Below, piece after piece: positions 20,438 through 28,955 of a stretch of 64,000 bases of DNA. The position numbers were made by a program, and so were the translations under genes. The notes under the pieces are model-generated. The model was not told the origin of the DNA. It saw only the letters and a list, made by a program, of their open reading frames with translations, and made no database searches. This DNA comes from Novosphingobium sp. (GTDB taxonomy: Bacteria > Pseudomonadota > Alphaproteobacteria > Sphingomonadales > Sphingomonadaceae): positions 3,906,001-3,970,000 of the forward strand of contig NZ_JBCNLP010000001.1 in assembly GCF_039595395.1 (NCBI RefSeq). The letters are read 5' to 3'. How positions within the stretch are numbered: the first letter of the stretch is position 1; each line of letters opens with the position of its first letter.

Positions 20438-21466
20438 ATGATGGACAGACGATCGATCCTTGGCGGCATGGGTGGCGCAATGGCCGCGCTGGCCTGGCCG
20501 CAAACTGCCCTGCCGCACGGGGTATCCGGCTTGCCGCTGCGGCTGCATCCCGGCGATACGGTGGGGCTGATCGCGCCCGCCAGCTCCGATGACGAGCCGA
20601 TGCATCTTGAAACCGCGCAGGCCACGGTGCGCGGCATGGGGCTGGTGCCCAAGCTGGGGCGGCATGTGTCGGACATCTGGGGCTATTTCTCGGGCACCGA
20701 CAAGGATCGCGCCGACGACATCCATGCCATGTTCGCCGATGACAGCGTGCGCGCCATCTTCTCGATTCGCGGCGGCTGGGGCAGCGCGCGGCTGCTGCCA
20801 CTGCTCGACTGGGATCTGATCCGGGCGCATCCCAAGCTGCTGATCGGCTCCAGCGATGTGACGGCGCTGCATCTGGCGATCGCGGCCAAGGCGGGCTTTC
20901 CCTCGATCCATGCGCCCAATGTCAGCAACCGCTGGGAGGCCGCGAGCTGGAACAGCCTGTGGCGGCTGGCCTTCACCGGCGAAACGCCCGTGCTGGGCGA
21001 GGTGGCGGAAGCCGATCGCGCGGCGGATCGCTGGCGGATCACCACGCTGCGCCCCGGCAAGGCGCAGGGGCGGCTGCTGGGCGGCAATCTCTCGGTGCTG
21101 ACATCGCTGGTGGGCACGCCATGGCTGCCTGACTTCGAGGGCGCGATCCTCTTCATCGAGGATGTGGGCGAGCCCGAGTACCGCATCGACCGGATGATGA
21201 GCCAGTTGGCGCTCTCCGGCCTGCTGGGCAAGCTGTCCGGCGTGATCTTCGGGCAATGCATGCGCTGCAACGCCAATGTGCCCAATTACGCGGGCTTCAC
21301 CGTGCCCGATATTCTGGGGCAGTATCTGACGCCACTGGGTGTGCCCGCCTTTTCCGGCGCCAACATCGGCCATATCGCCAATCAGTTGAGCCTGCCGGTG
21401 GGTGCCCAGGTGGAAATGGACGCCGAGGTCGGGACGATCAGGGTTTTGCAGCCGGTGGTGGGCTAG
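20438..21466 (+). CDS. ldcA: LD-carboxypeptidase (S66 family), exported
   Basis: Cleaves the terminal D-alanine of muropeptide tetrapeptides in peptidoglycan recycling. 342 residues. N-terminus MMDRRSILGGMGGAMAALAWPQ looks like a twin-arginine-type signal with an RR motif, unlike the cytoplasmic E. coli enzyme. Core signatures: GDTVGLIAPASS, FSIRGGWGSARLLP, IGSSDVTALHLAI with the nucleophilic Ser, GGNLSVLTSLVGTP, FIEDVGEPEYRIDRM with the Glu, and SGANIGHI with the His. An in-frame TTG at 20408 is also possible. The 3' end overlaps the convergent gene by 29 bp. Confidence 0.88.
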   Translation: MMDRRSILGGMGGAMAALAWPQTALPHGVSGLPLRLHPGDTVGLIAPASSDDEPMHLETAQATVRGMGLVPKLGRHVSDIWGYFSGTDKDRADDIHAMFADDSVRAIFSIRGGWGSARLLPLLDWDLIRAHPKLLIGSSDVTALHLAIAAKAGFPSIHAPNVSNRWEAASWNSLWRLAFTGETPVLGEVAEADRAADRWRITTLRPGKAQGRLLGGNLSVLTSLVGTPWLPDFEGAILFIEDVGEPEYRIDRMMSQLALSGLLGKLSGVIFGQCMRCNANVPNYAGFTVPDILGQYLTPLGVPAFSGANIGHIANQLSLPVGAQVEMDAEVGTIRVLQPVVG

Positions 21467-22418
21467 GAGCGGACGCGGCTTTGGCAGCCTCATCCTTATA
21501 AAGCTGCACGCGCTCCTCCTGCTCGGCCACAGGCGGCACTTTCAGCGCCTGGCGCACGGCGTCGGAGATCACGGTGCGGTTATAAGGCTCCTGCGTTGCG
21601 GAAGGACCGTCCACCCGCAGATATTGCGTGCCCAGCACCTGCGGCTGACGGATGCTCTGAAGATAGCGGTCCAGTGTGGCCCCGGCGATCCAGATCGCCG
21701 AGGGCATGCCCCTGGCCACGGCAACCATCGCCAGCAGATGGGCCTTCAGAAAATCCTCCGGCTTGCTGCCATGCTGGAAGACGAAAGCCGCGCCATTATA
21801 ATCCTCGGCGCTGTGCAACTGGCCGGAATCGAGCAGTTCCTGCGTGCGCTTGCGGCGTTTTTCATCGGCTGGCTCGACCACAGACCAGTCAATCCTGGAG
21901 GCATCCCCTTGACGGACAGCCTGATCGGCCTTGAAGATCGCGGTCATTTCGGGATTGGTGGGGTAGGTAAACGCCAGCGCATAGGTCCGCTTGCTGTCCC
22001 ATGGACCAAGCGCTGCCGGATGCGGCTTGCTGCGCGTGAAGTGAAAGGGCTCCCAACCCAGGCCGAGCACTTTGTAGGACACATCGATATGGTTGGCATC
22101 GACCCGGTACAGGTGCAGCACATCCGGTCTCGCTCCCGGCCGCGGATCATCGAAGGTGACGTCGAGATCGCCATCGACCTTGCGGATATCGCGCGCTTTG
22201 CGCCTGACCACCGGCCCGGTCAGATCGGAAAAGCTGCTGCCATCGGCAAGCAAGTCGTAAGGTCTGACCCACGTCACGGCCATCCCATCGGGAGCCTTGG
22301 CGATCTCCAGCCGGAAGATCGTGGTTCCTCCGGCATCCAGATCCCAGCTTCCCGTCAGGTCAGCAGCAGGAACAGATACCGGAGCGACAGCGAGCACAAA
22401 AGGCAGCAGTGCGATCAT
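21438..22418 (-). CDS. secreted hypothetical protein, DUF6624-like C-terminal half
   Basis: 326 residues with a Sec signal peptide (LLPFVLAVAPVSVPAA, cleavage near 19). The N-terminal part (about 20-130) looks like a lipocalin-type sheet-rich module (GSWDLDAGGTTIFRLEIAK, LLADGSSFSDLTGPVVRRKARDI). The C-terminal half (about 160-300) has an ADQAVRQGD segment, H-G...F-LKAHLLAMVAVARG, LDRYLQSIRQPQVLGTQY, which resembles DUF6624 proteins. It ends in a Pro/Ala tail (SPPPAAKP). Function unknown. The stop lies inside the ldcA gene on the other strand. Confidence 0.65.
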   Translation of the reverse strand: MIALLPFVLAVAPVSVPAADLTGSWDLDAGGTTIFRLEIAKAPDGMAVTWVRPYDLLADGSSFSDLTGPVVRRKARDIRKVDGDLDVTFDDPRPGARPDVLHLYRVDANHIDVSYKVLGLGWEPFHFTRSKPHPAALGPWDSKRTYALAFTYPTNPEMTAIFKADQAVRQGDASRIDWSVVEPADEKRRKRTQELLDSGQLHSAEDYNGAAFVFQHGSKPEDFLKAHLLAMVAVARGMPSAIWIAGATLDRYLQSIRQPQVLGTQYLRVDGPSATQEPYNRTVISDAVRQALKVPPVAEQEERVQLYKDEAAKAASAPSPPPAAKP

Positions 22419-22515
22419 GACGCAATGCTGCCTCTTCTTGCACCGGAAGACAATCGGATTTGTCTTCGTAATGGCGCCAGTTTATTTCAAAGCCTCGTTT
22501 AAGAACAGACTCTAC

Positions 22516-23229
22516 TTACTTGCGCCGGAAGCGGAAGTACCAGACCTCATGGCCTTGTGCACGGGCCTTGGCTTCATAACGCGTTTCGGGCCAGCCGGCG
22601 GGGCGGTTCTGAAAATGGGCGGGCTCGGTCGCCAGCCATTCGAATTTGTCGGTGTGGCGGCGCATCACCATCAGCGCGTGGCGCAGATAGATCGGGTGAT
22701 CGGTGCCGAAGCGGAACTCGCCGCCCGGCTTGAGCTTGGCGGCAAACATCTCGACCGGGCCGTCGTTCATCATGCGGCGCTTGGCGTGGCGCGCCTTGGG
22801 CCAGGGATCGGGATGGAGCAGATAGAGGAAGGACAGCGCCTCGTCCGGCACGCGGCGCAGCACCTCCAGCGCGTCGCCGTGATGGACGCGCGCATTGGGG
22901 ATCGGCGGATGGGCGCCATTGTCGCCTGACAGATGAGTCAACGCCTGGGCCACGCCGTTGAGGAAGGGCTCGCAGCCGATAAAGCCGTGGTTGGGCAGCA
23001 TGTCGGCGCGGCCCGCTATATGCTCGCCGCCGCCAAAGCCGATCTCGAAATGGAGCGGGCGGTCCTCGCCGAACAGGCGCTCCGCCGTCACCGGGCCCTC
23101 TTCGGGCACGGCGATCTGCGGCAGCAGCGTGTCGACCAGCCCCTGCTGGCCCTGACGCAGGGGTTTGCCCTTGGCGCGGCCATAGAGGCGGTTGAGCGTG
23201 GTGGGATCGCCGGGTTTGTTCGCAGTCAT
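22516..23229 (-). CDS. trmB: tRNA (guanine-N7-)-methyltransferase TrmB
   Basis: Methylates G46 in the variable loop of tRNAs with SAM. 237 residues. SAM-binding motif FEIGFGGGEHI, GCEPFLNGVAQAL, then FLYLLHPDPWPKARHAKRRM, which is diagnostic for TrmB, and a C-terminal TRYEAKARAQGHEVWYFRFRR. Start MTANKPGD at 23229 is chosen over an upstream in-frame ATG at 23295. Downstream of ctrA on the same strand with a 119-bp gap containing a hairpin, so probably separately transcribed. The 97-bp gap to the DUF6624-like gene shows nothing. Confidence 0.94.
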   Translation of the reverse strand: MTANKPGDPTTLNRLYGRAKGKPLRQGQQGLVDTLLPQIAVPEEGPVTAERLFGEDRPLHFEIGFGGGEHIAGRADMLPNHGFIGCEPFLNGVAQALTHLSGDNGAHPPIPNARVHHGDALEVLRRVPDEALSFLYLLHPDPWPKARHAKRRMMNDGPVEMFAAKLKPGGEFRFGTDHPIYLRHALMVMRRHTDKFEWLATEPAHFQNRPAGWPETRYEAKARAQGHEVWYFRFRRK

Positions 23230-23297
23230 GGGCGCGCGGATGGCAGGAGAAGGCCCAAGGGTCAAGATTCGCGCGTCATCTGCCCGGAAACGCAAAC

Positions 23298-23318
23298 GGC
23301 CCGCCGGGCAGGCGGGCC
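23298..23318 (-). terminator. hairpin after ctrA
   Basis: 8-bp GC stem (GGCCCGCC / GGCGGGCC) with a 5-base loop, followed on the minus strand by GTTTGCGTTT. It lies 30 bp past the ctrA stop. The T-run is interrupted, so strength is uncertain. Confidence 0.6.
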
Positions 23319-23348
23319 GCTGATTGTTCTGTCGAGAGGCCGGGTGCC

Positions 23349-24044
23349 TCAGGCCGCTTCGGCAGCCTCATCGGGATCGCGCAGCACATAGCCGCGGCCC
23401 CAGACGGTCTCGATGTAATTGTCGCCGCCGCAGGCATGCGCCAGCTTCTTGCGCAGCTTGCAGATGAAGACGTCGATGATCTTCAGTTCGGGCTCATCCA
23501 TGCCACCGTACAGATGGTTGAGGAACATTTCCTTGGTGAGCGTGGTGCCCTTGCGGAGCGACAGCAGCTCCAGCATGGCATATTCCTTGCCCGTCAGGTG
23601 AACGCGGGCGCTGTCGACTTCCACCGTCTTGGCGTCGAGGTTGACGCAGAGCTTGCCGGTGCGGATGACCGACTGCGAATGACCCTTCGAACGACGCACC
23701 ACGGCGTGGATGCGGGCGATCAGCTCTTCGCGATGGAAGGGCTTGGTGACGTAATCGTCGGCGCCGAAGCCGAAGGAGCGAACCTTCGAGTCCATCTCGG
23801 AAATGCCCGAGAGGATCAGCACCGGGGTCTGCACCTTGGCGACCCGCAGCTTCTTCAGCACGTCATAGCCGTGCATGTCGGGCAGGTTGAGGTCCAGCAG
23901 GATGATGTCGTAATCATAGAGCTTGCCCAGATCGAGGCCTTCCTCGCCCAGATCCGTCGAATAGACGTTGAAGCCCTCAGTCGTCAGCATCAATTCAATC
24001 GCGCGGGCCGTGGTAGGCTCGTCTTCGATCAACAAAACACGCAT
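23349..24044 (-). CDS. ctrA: cell-cycle response regulator CtrA
   Basis: Master transcription regulator of alphaproteobacteria, OmpR-type. 231 residues. Receiver domain 1-~118 with acidic pocket IEDEP, phosphoacceptor Asp51 (IILLDLNLPDMHG) and Lys in DDYVTKPF. C-terminal winged helix ~128-225 (LTGKEYAMLELLSLRKGTTLTKEMFLNHLYGG... KIIDVFICKLRKKL), nearly invariant in CtrA. The C-terminal tail ends in AEAA, like the ClpXP-degraded Ala tail of Caulobacter CtrA. A CtrA-type box lies 92 bp upstream of its start, suggesting autoregulation. DivK, which acts in the same pathway, is at 30428. Confidence 0.96.
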   Translation of the reverse strand: MRVLLIEDEPTTARAIELMLTTEGFNVYSTDLGEEGLDLGKLYDYDIILLDLNLPDMHGYDVLKKLRVAKVQTPVLILSGISEMDSKVRSFGFGADDYVTKPFHREELIARIHAVVRRSKGHSQSVIRTGKLCVNLDAKTVEVDSARVHLTGKEYAMLELLSLRKGTTLTKEMFLNHLYGGMDEPELKIIDVFICKLRKKLAHACGGDNYIETVWGRGYVLRDPDEAAEAA

Positions 24045-24135
24045 GGGTTACCCCCCTTGGCCCGACAGGTCAGGCACGGCCTGCACACATCACAGGATCG
24101 CCTGAATTAACCATAGGAGCAATGAACGCGAAAGG

Positions 24136-24150
24136 TTAATTTTCGGTAAA
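24136..24150 (-). promoter_or_regulatory. CtrA-type box upstream of ctrA
   Basis: TTAA-N7-TAAA, one base from the consensus TTAA-N7-TTAA, in the unusually AT-rich 180-bp region between ctrA and the next gene. Further TTAA and TTAC halves surround it. Caulobacter ctrA is autoregulated through such boxes; activity here is inference. Confidence 0.5.
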
Positions 24151-24224
24151 ATGCGCCGAATTGAGCGGCTTTCGGGCCCTAATTACGGTAAATTTCTTAG
24201 GTCAAACTGCGTTGAGAGGCGGAT

Positions 24225-25739
24225 TCAGCGCGCGCGAATCGCCATTGGCAGCAAGGAATGAAGCCCCCAGCGGTTCAAGGCAAAGCCCTGCGACTCGCCC
24301 GAGACGAGCGACCATCGTACAGGAGCGCCCAGCGGCAGGAAGACATTTTCGTTCAGCAAGGCACGTTCGGCCTGCGCAAAAAGCGGTTTCGCACTGGCAG
24401 GGTCCGGCGCTTCCAGCGCCTGATGAGTGAGGCCATCGGCCGCCGGGCTGCAGGCATGGGGGTGCAGGGCGCAGCCAAAGCGCTGCAGGAACCAGTCCGG
24501 GCTGGGCTCGCCATTGACCTCGTCGATCAGGCGCAGATCGGCCGGCGCGCGCAGATCGACCCGCTGCACACTGACCCCGATGGCGGCAAAACTGCTCTGG
24601 AGCAGCACGGCCAGCGCATCGCCCCCCGCCCCGCTGGGCAGAGCGATTCGCAGATGCGCGCCCTGACCGCTGACCCTGGCCCATTGCGCGATGCGTTGTG
24701 AGGCCAGCGTGCGGCGCCCTTCCAGATCCATATCCGCCCAGCGCTCGATGACCATGCCGGTGTCGGCCTCGCTGCCCGGCGCGATCAGGCGGGTGGTGCC
24801 CTGCCAGCCGGGCACGCCGATCTGCGTGGTCAGGCTCGCGCGGTCGATCGCCATGGAGAGCGCCTCGCGGTTGGCGGCATGGGCCAGCAGGCCGTCCTCA
24901 TTCTCCACCACCAGCCCGAAGAGGCCCACCACCGGATCGAGCTTCAAGCCGCCCTTGCCCAGTGGACCACCGCTCAAAGGACCGTGGCCGACCGGCGGCA
25001 GGTCGGTAAAGCTTCCGCCCAGCACGACATCGAGCTTGCCCGCATTGAACGCCGCAATGGCCTGAGCAGCGGGCATCACCGAAAGATACAGCGGACGCGC
25101 GGTGCGCCCCCAATCCTCCACCGAAGGCAGGCCGCGCTTTTCAGGCGGCAGGGCGGTGAGCAGCGCATCGGCCCCTTCCGCTTTCAGCGCCATCGGCCCG
25201 GCCAGATGCTGGCGCGGCGGCAGCGCCAGTTCGGGCAGCGCCAGCAGCGGCAGGAATTGCGGCATGGGGCGGCTGAGGCGGATCTCGATCACGCGCCCGG
25301 TCATGGCGCGAATATCCTCGATCGCGGAGAGCGCGGCGGAGAGCGGTTTGTCCTTCTGGGCGGCGATCGCGGCGCGCAGGCCCTGCCTCACCGATTCGGT
25401 GTTCATCTGCCCGCCGTCGGCCCAGGCCGCGCCGCGCAGGCGGAAGATGTAGCTCTGGCCATCGTCGGCCACGATCCAGCGGTCGGCCAGCCCCGGCACC
25501 ACCTTGCCCTCGGCATCGAAGGCGACCAGCCCCTCGCCCAGACTGTCGGCCAGCAGGCGGCCGGCCGTCGTCGCGCGCGCGGCGGGAGTCCATGGGTCGT
25601 GCCATGGCGCGGCGGTGTCGCCGATCACCGCGATGCGGGTCGCCGATTCGCTCTTGCGGGTGCAGCCGTTCAGCCCGCTTGCGGCCAGCGCCAGAAGGGC
25701 CAGGGCCGAGAGGTGGGAAAGGTGGCGGGAAAAAGCCAT
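24225..25739 (-). CDS. peptide ABC transporter substrate-binding lipoprotein (family 5)
   Basis: 504 residues. The signal peptide ends in a lipobox (LAASGLNGC, Cys near 26), so it is probably a lipid-anchored protein. The rest is an OppA/DppA-type family 5 binding fold: LADSLGEGLVAFDAEGKVVPGLADRWIVADDGQSYIFRLR, AWADGGQMNTESV, and NREALSMAIDRASLTTQIG. No permease or ATPase genes follow, so it is an orphan binding protein; the ligand is unknown. ATG at 25739 is chosen because it starts the signal peptide. Its 5' side is occupied by the palindromic repeat at 25794. Confidence 0.85.
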   Translation of the reverse strand: MAFSRHLSHLSALALLALAASGLNGCTRKSESATRIAVIGDTAAPWHDPWTPAARATTAGRLLADSLGEGLVAFDAEGKVVPGLADRWIVADDGQSYIFRLRGAAWADGGQMNTESVRQGLRAAIAAQKDKPLSAALSAIEDIRAMTGRVIEIRLSRPMPQFLPLLALPELALPPRQHLAGPMALKAEGADALLTALPPEKRGLPSVEDWGRTARPLYLSVMPAAQAIAAFNAGKLDVVLGGSFTDLPPVGHGPLSGGPLGKGGLKLDPVVGLFGLVVENEDGLLAHAANREALSMAIDRASLTTQIGVPGWQGTTRLIAPGSEADTGMVIERWADMDLEGRRTLASQRIAQWARVSGQGAHLRIALPSGAGGDALAVLLQSSFAAIGVSVQRVDLRAPADLRLIDEVNGEPSPDWFLQRFGCALHPHACSPAADGLTHQALEAPDPASAKPLFAQAERALLNENVFLPLGAPVRWSLVSGESQGFALNRWGLHSLLPMAIRAR

Positions 25740-25793
25740 GCCTTGCGTTAAGCCCTGCGGGCGCGGGGTGCAACGCCGCAGGTGCGCGCGTTC

Positions 25794-25895
25794 AGAGTCT
25801 GTTTGAAAATCCGGCGTGGCCGGATTTTGCGGGACCAGCCCACTCCCCCGCCCACGCCCGAAAATGCGCTTGCGCGCATTTTTCAAACGGACTCT
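25794..25895. repeat. cruciform-like inverted-repeat element
   Basis: Outer 16-bp arms (AGAGTCTGTTTGAAAA at 25794-25809 and its complement at 25880-25895, one mismatch) enclose two further hairpins, AAAATCCGG-CGTGG-CCGGATTTT and AAAATGCGC-TTGC-GCGCATTTT. Total 102 bp, touching the PilZ gene stop. Related pieces occur at about 26491-26516 and 54381-54420. Confidence 0.75.
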
Positions 25896-26287
25896 CAGAC
25901 CTTGCGAAGGCGGCTCGGGTCCTGCTTCAGCATCTGGCTGAGCACGGGGGTCGGCTTGCGCGCCTGAAAATCGGCGGGCAGATCGTTGTTGGCGACGGCA
26001 CCGCGCGCGCCCAGCGGATCGATCTCATGCATGAAGGCGATGCCGAAGCGGTTCTCCTGCACCCAGGCCACCGTGCCCTCGACCCAGCCGATGTTGCGCA
26101 CCTCGACCGAAACATTCATGCCGCGCGCCACCCGCAGCGTGCCCTCGGCCATCAGGCCGCCGGGCGACAGGTTGCGCACCTTGACCTTATGTTCGCGATC
26201 ATGACCGGCCAGGCGCAGTCCCGCCAGAACGAACAGGCTGTCACGGGAAATATGGCGCTGCTCTGCGGTCTTGTCGGTATCGCTCAT
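25895..26287 (-). CDS. PilZ-domain protein
   Basis: 130 residues made almost entirely of one PilZ domain, a usual cyclic-di-GMP receptor. Recognised from SRDSLFVLAGLRLAG, VKVRNLSPGGLMAEG (the D/N-x-S-x-x-G part of the motif) and GTVAWVQENRFGIAF. The R-x-x-x-R half of the c-di-GMP motif is less clear (QRHISRDSL), so binding is not certain. A lone single-domain PilZ could regulate motility or polysaccharide output. ATG at 26287 chosen; GTG at 26290 would add one residue. Confidence 0.82.
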   Translation of the reverse strand: MSDTDKTAEQRHISRDSLFVLAGLRLAGHDREHKVKVRNLSPGGLMAEGTLRVARGMNVSVEVRNIGWVEGTVAWVQENRFGIAFMHEIDPLGARGAVANNDLPADFQARKPTPVLSQMLKQDPSRLRKV

Positions 26288-26530
26288 CACTCATCACGCT
26301 TGCTGATGGAAAGTCTGGCCAGTCGCGCTTGGGGGGACGGCTGGTGTGCGGTTGCAATATAGCCTTACCGCCCCAACAAAGTCTTAACAAATCCTTCCAT
26401 TCCCGGTGAATCGCGGAGCGTGCCAGCATGGGACAGCTTCGACAAAGCCAATCCACACGGAATCGGCGTCAGCCAGGGTTCAAAACCCGCCAAAATCCGC
26501 CCACGCCGGATTTTCAATCAACACATGACG

Positions 26531-26568
26531 AAAAAGGCGGCTTCCGAAAGACTCGGAAACCGCCTTTT
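26531..26568 (-). terminator. terminator of dksA
   Basis: Long stem (AAAAGGCGGTTTCCGAG on the minus strand with CGGAAGCCGCCTTTTT), 5-6 base loop and a T-run, 32 bp past the dksA stop. The 310 bp between dksA and the PilZ gene otherwise hold only a small hairpin (26491-26516) related to the 25794 repeat. Confidence 0.85.
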
Positions 26569-26600
26569 CAACTCTGCGAATCGCCCGAGGCTTTTAGCCG

Positions 26601-27059
26601 TCAGTCGTCGCGCGAGATCTTTTCGCGACGCTCATGCGCCTGCTGTGCCTCGACCGTCATGGTGGCGATCGGGCGGGCGATCAGACGGCCCAGACCAATC
26701 GGCTCACCGGTCACTTCGCAGAAACCATATTCGCCTTCCTCAAGACGGCGCAGGGCCGAGTCGATCTTGGCGATCAGCTTGCGCTGGCGGTCGCGCGTGC
26801 GCAGCTCGATGCCCCAGTCGGTTTCGGAAGAGGCGCGGTCATTCAGGTCGGGTTCGCGCAGCGGCCCTTCCTGAAGCTGCGAAAGCGTGTCGGCAGAAGC
26901 GTTGAGAATCAACTTCTTCCACTGCTGCAACAAACGCCGGAAGTAATCCAGTTGGAGTTCGCTCATATAGGCTTCGTCTTCGCTGGGGACATAATCCCCG
27001 GCCAGCGAACGCCTTGCCTTCACGAGAACGTCGATATCGTCGCCCACCGCAGTCGCCAT
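26601..27059 (-). CDS. dksA: RNA polymerase-binding transcription factor DksA
   Basis: Binds the RNA polymerase secondary channel and with ppGpp controls rRNA and amino-acid promoters. 152 residues: N-terminal helices, the coiled-coil with its acidic tip (DLNDRASSETDWGIELRTRDRQRKLIAKIDSAL), then the zinc-finger region EEGEYGFCEVTGEPIGLGRLIARPIATMTVEAQQAHE. Only the first of the four zinc Cys remains; the others are Thr and similar residues, the Cys-poor form seen in alphaproteobacteria. Strong SD (GGAGG) before ATG 27059. Confidence 0.94.
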   Translation of the reverse strand: MATAVGDDIDVLVKARRSLAGDYVPSEDEAYMSELQLDYFRRLLQQWKKLILNASADTLSQLQEGPLREPDLNDRASSETDWGIELRTRDRQRKLIAKIDSALRRLEEGEYGFCEVTGEPIGLGRLIARPIATMTVEAQQAHERREKISRDD

Positions 27060-27200
27060 TCAAATCCTCCGCACCAACACCGAGGCTCATCCCGATGGCG
27101 GGCCTATAAAGTTCCGCGCAGTTACGCACAAGCGGCAATGCTATGGCTTTAGGGTATTTACCCCCATCTTACCGCAGAATTGCCCGACGAAAGCACATCG

Positions 27201-27215
27201 TTAACCATTTGTTAT
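27201..27215 (+). promoter_or_regulatory. possible CtrA box upstream of the Sel1 gene
   Basis: TTAA-N7-TTAT, one mismatch from TTAA-N7-TTAA, 66 bp before the Sel1 gene start and in the divergent region shared with dksA (27060-27281). Two more TTAA halves follow at 27221 and 27260. Confidence 0.35.
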
Positions 27216-27281
27216 CCATGTTAAGCGAGGGTTCCCCCATGAGATCGCACAGTCACATGTTAAAAACGGGGGTTAATGACT

Positions 27282-27629
27282 ATGAGTGCCTATTGGACCA
27301 ATCAACGCACTGACATCGGATCGAGCCAGCCTGTCCCGGCGCACACGCTGGACGGCGACATCGTGATCGCCACCTGCATCGCGGCAGCGTCACAGGGGGA
27401 TGTGAACGCGCTCTTCGATCTGGGCATCGCCTTTTCGACCGGCAGCCATGGGGTGAGCTGCGATCTGGTCGAGGCGCACAAGTGGTTCAACCTTTCCGCA
27501 TCGCGCGGACATGAAGCGGCCCAGCAGTGCCGCGCCGATATCGCCGATGAAATGAGCGCCCGCGATATCGCCGAAGCGCAGCGCCGCGCCCGCGCCTGGC
27601 TGGCCGACAACGCCCGCCGCGCAGCGTAA
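27282..27629 (+). CDS. small Sel1-repeat protein
   Basis: 115 residues. The middle (about 35-75) is a single Sel1-like helical repeat: GDVNALFDLGIAFSTG, then LVEAHKWFNLSASRGHEAAQ, with the A-x-x-x-L-G and A-x-x-W-x-x-x-A spacing of Sel1 repeats. The C-terminal helix SARDIAEAQRRARAWL is typical of short alphaproteobacterial Sel1 proteins. No signal peptide. ATG at 27282 fits the GGGGG run 9 bases upstream better than ATG 27276. Such repeats mediate protein contacts; partner unknown. Divergent from dksA. Confidence 0.75.
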   Translation: MSAYWTNQRTDIGSSQPVPAHTLDGDIVIATCIAAASQGDVNALFDLGIAFSTGSHGVSCDLVEAHKWFNLSASRGHEAAQQCRADIADEMSARDIAEAQRRARAWLADNARRAA

Positions 27630-27697
27630 ACACGCACCGCGCAGAACCGGACATTTCCGAGCATGGCGGAGGAATCGGCCCGCCACGTTACGGATTG

Positions 27698-28864
27698 TCA
27701 GGTCCCTTCACGCCGATAGGGCGTTCTTTCATCCAGAACCATCTGATCCGCCGCGACGCCTTCGCGTTCGGCCCTCAGGAACCCTTCCACCGCCGCGCGA
27801 AAGCCGGGGTGAGGAATGTAATGCGCCGAGGTGGTCCGCACCGGCTCATAGCCGCGCGCTAGCTTGTGCCCGCCCTGAGCGCCCGCCTCGACGCGGGAGA
27901 GGCCCAGCGCGATGGCCGCATCGATGGCCTGATAATAGCACAGCTCGAAATGCAGGAAGGGCTTGTCGATCACGGCCCCCCAATAGCGGCCGTAGAGGCA
28001 ATCGCCGCCGATGAAGTTGAGCGCACCCGCCACCGGCTGATCGTCGATAAATGCCAGCACCAGCAGGATTTTATCCGCCATAGTCTCGCCCAGCAGGGTG
28101 AAGGCCTCACGCGTCAGATAGGGGTGGCCCCATTTGCGGCTGCCGGTGTCCTGATAGAAATGCCAGAAGGCGTCCCAATGTTCGGGCAGGATCTGCGCGC
28201 CGGTCAGTTGGCGGATCTCCACGCCCTCTTGCGCGGCGATGCGTTCCTTGCGCAGATTCTTCCGCTTCATCGAGGAAAGTGCGCCGAGGAAATCGGCGAA
28301 ATCCTTGTAGCCGCGATTCTCCCAGTGGAATTGCAGATCGTGACGGATCAGCCAGCCCGCCTCCTCGAAGATCGGCACCTGCTCGGGCTCGATAAAGGTG
28401 GCATGGACGCTGGAGAGATCGGCCTGTTTGCACAGGGTTTCCGCCGCGCGCAGCAGGGGCAGCGCCAGGCTGGAATCGCGCGTCAGGATGCGCGGACCGG
28501 TGGCCGGGGTGAAGGGCACCGCGATCTGCAGTTTGGGATAGTAATCGCCCCCGGCCCGCTGCCAGGCATCGGCCCAGGCATGGTCGAAGACATATTCGCC
28601 CTGGCTGTGGGATTTGATGTAGGCGGGCAGAGCGCCGGTCAGGCGGCCCTCCTCATCCTCGATCAGGATCGGCGCGGCCTGCCAGCCGGTCGAGCCGCCC
28701 TCCCCCAGATGATCGACGCTGCCGGAGTCCTCCATGGCAGCGAGAAAGGCGTGGGAGGTGAAAGGGTTGGCACCGTCGCTGAGTGCGTCCCACTCATCCG
28801 CGGGCAGATCCGCGATTCCGGTGGCGATGCGGGCGGACAGTTGATCGGGGGGCGTCTTCGTCAC
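27698..28864 (-). CDS. GNAT/FemAB-like protein (COG3146, formerly DUF482)
   Basis: 388 residues with two GNAT-like folds. Characteristic segments are NPFTSHAFLAAMEDSGSV, LPAYIKSHSQGEYVFDHAWADAW, YYPKLQIAVPFTPATGPRIL, RHDLQFHWENRGYKDFADFLGALSSMKRKNLRKER, RKWGHPYLTREAF, RYWGA and VEAGAQGGHKLARGYEP. This is the widespread COG3146 family, sometimes named peptidoglycan biosynthesis or N-acetyltransferase, with no firmly known reaction. GTG at 28864 with AAGAGG upstream is chosen since the frame before it is not family-like. Separated from ridA by 91 bp containing a GCGCGC hairpin. Confidence 0.85.
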   Translation of the reverse strand: MTKTPPDQLSARIATGIADLPADEWDALSDGANPFTSHAFLAAMEDSGSVDHLGEGGSTGWQAAPILIEDEEGRLTGALPAYIKSHSQGEYVFDHAWADAWQRAGGDYYPKLQIAVPFTPATGPRILTRDSSLALPLLRAAETLCKQADLSSVHATFIEPEQVPIFEEAGWLIRHDLQFHWENRGYKDFADFLGALSSMKRKNLRKERIAAQEGVEIRQLTGAQILPEHWDAFWHFYQDTGSRKWGHPYLTREAFTLLGETMADKILLVLAFIDDQPVAGALNFIGGDCLYGRYWGAVIDKPFLHFELCYYQAIDAAIALGLSRVEAGAQGGHKLARGYEPVRTTSAHYIPHPGFRAAVEGFLRAEREGVAADQMVLDERTPYRREGT

Positions 28865-28955
28865 GCCCCTCTTATCGCACAAGCGAAACAGGCGCGCCAC
28901 CCATCGGGGCAGCGCGCCTGAGAAGCCGTTCGCGCGCAAAGCGCGCCTCCAGCAT

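Noticed and set aside
26470..26520. GGTTCAAAACCC sequence that could suggest a tRNA T-arm
   Set aside because: No cloverleaf, acceptor stem or CCA; it is part of a small hairpin related to the 25794 repeat.
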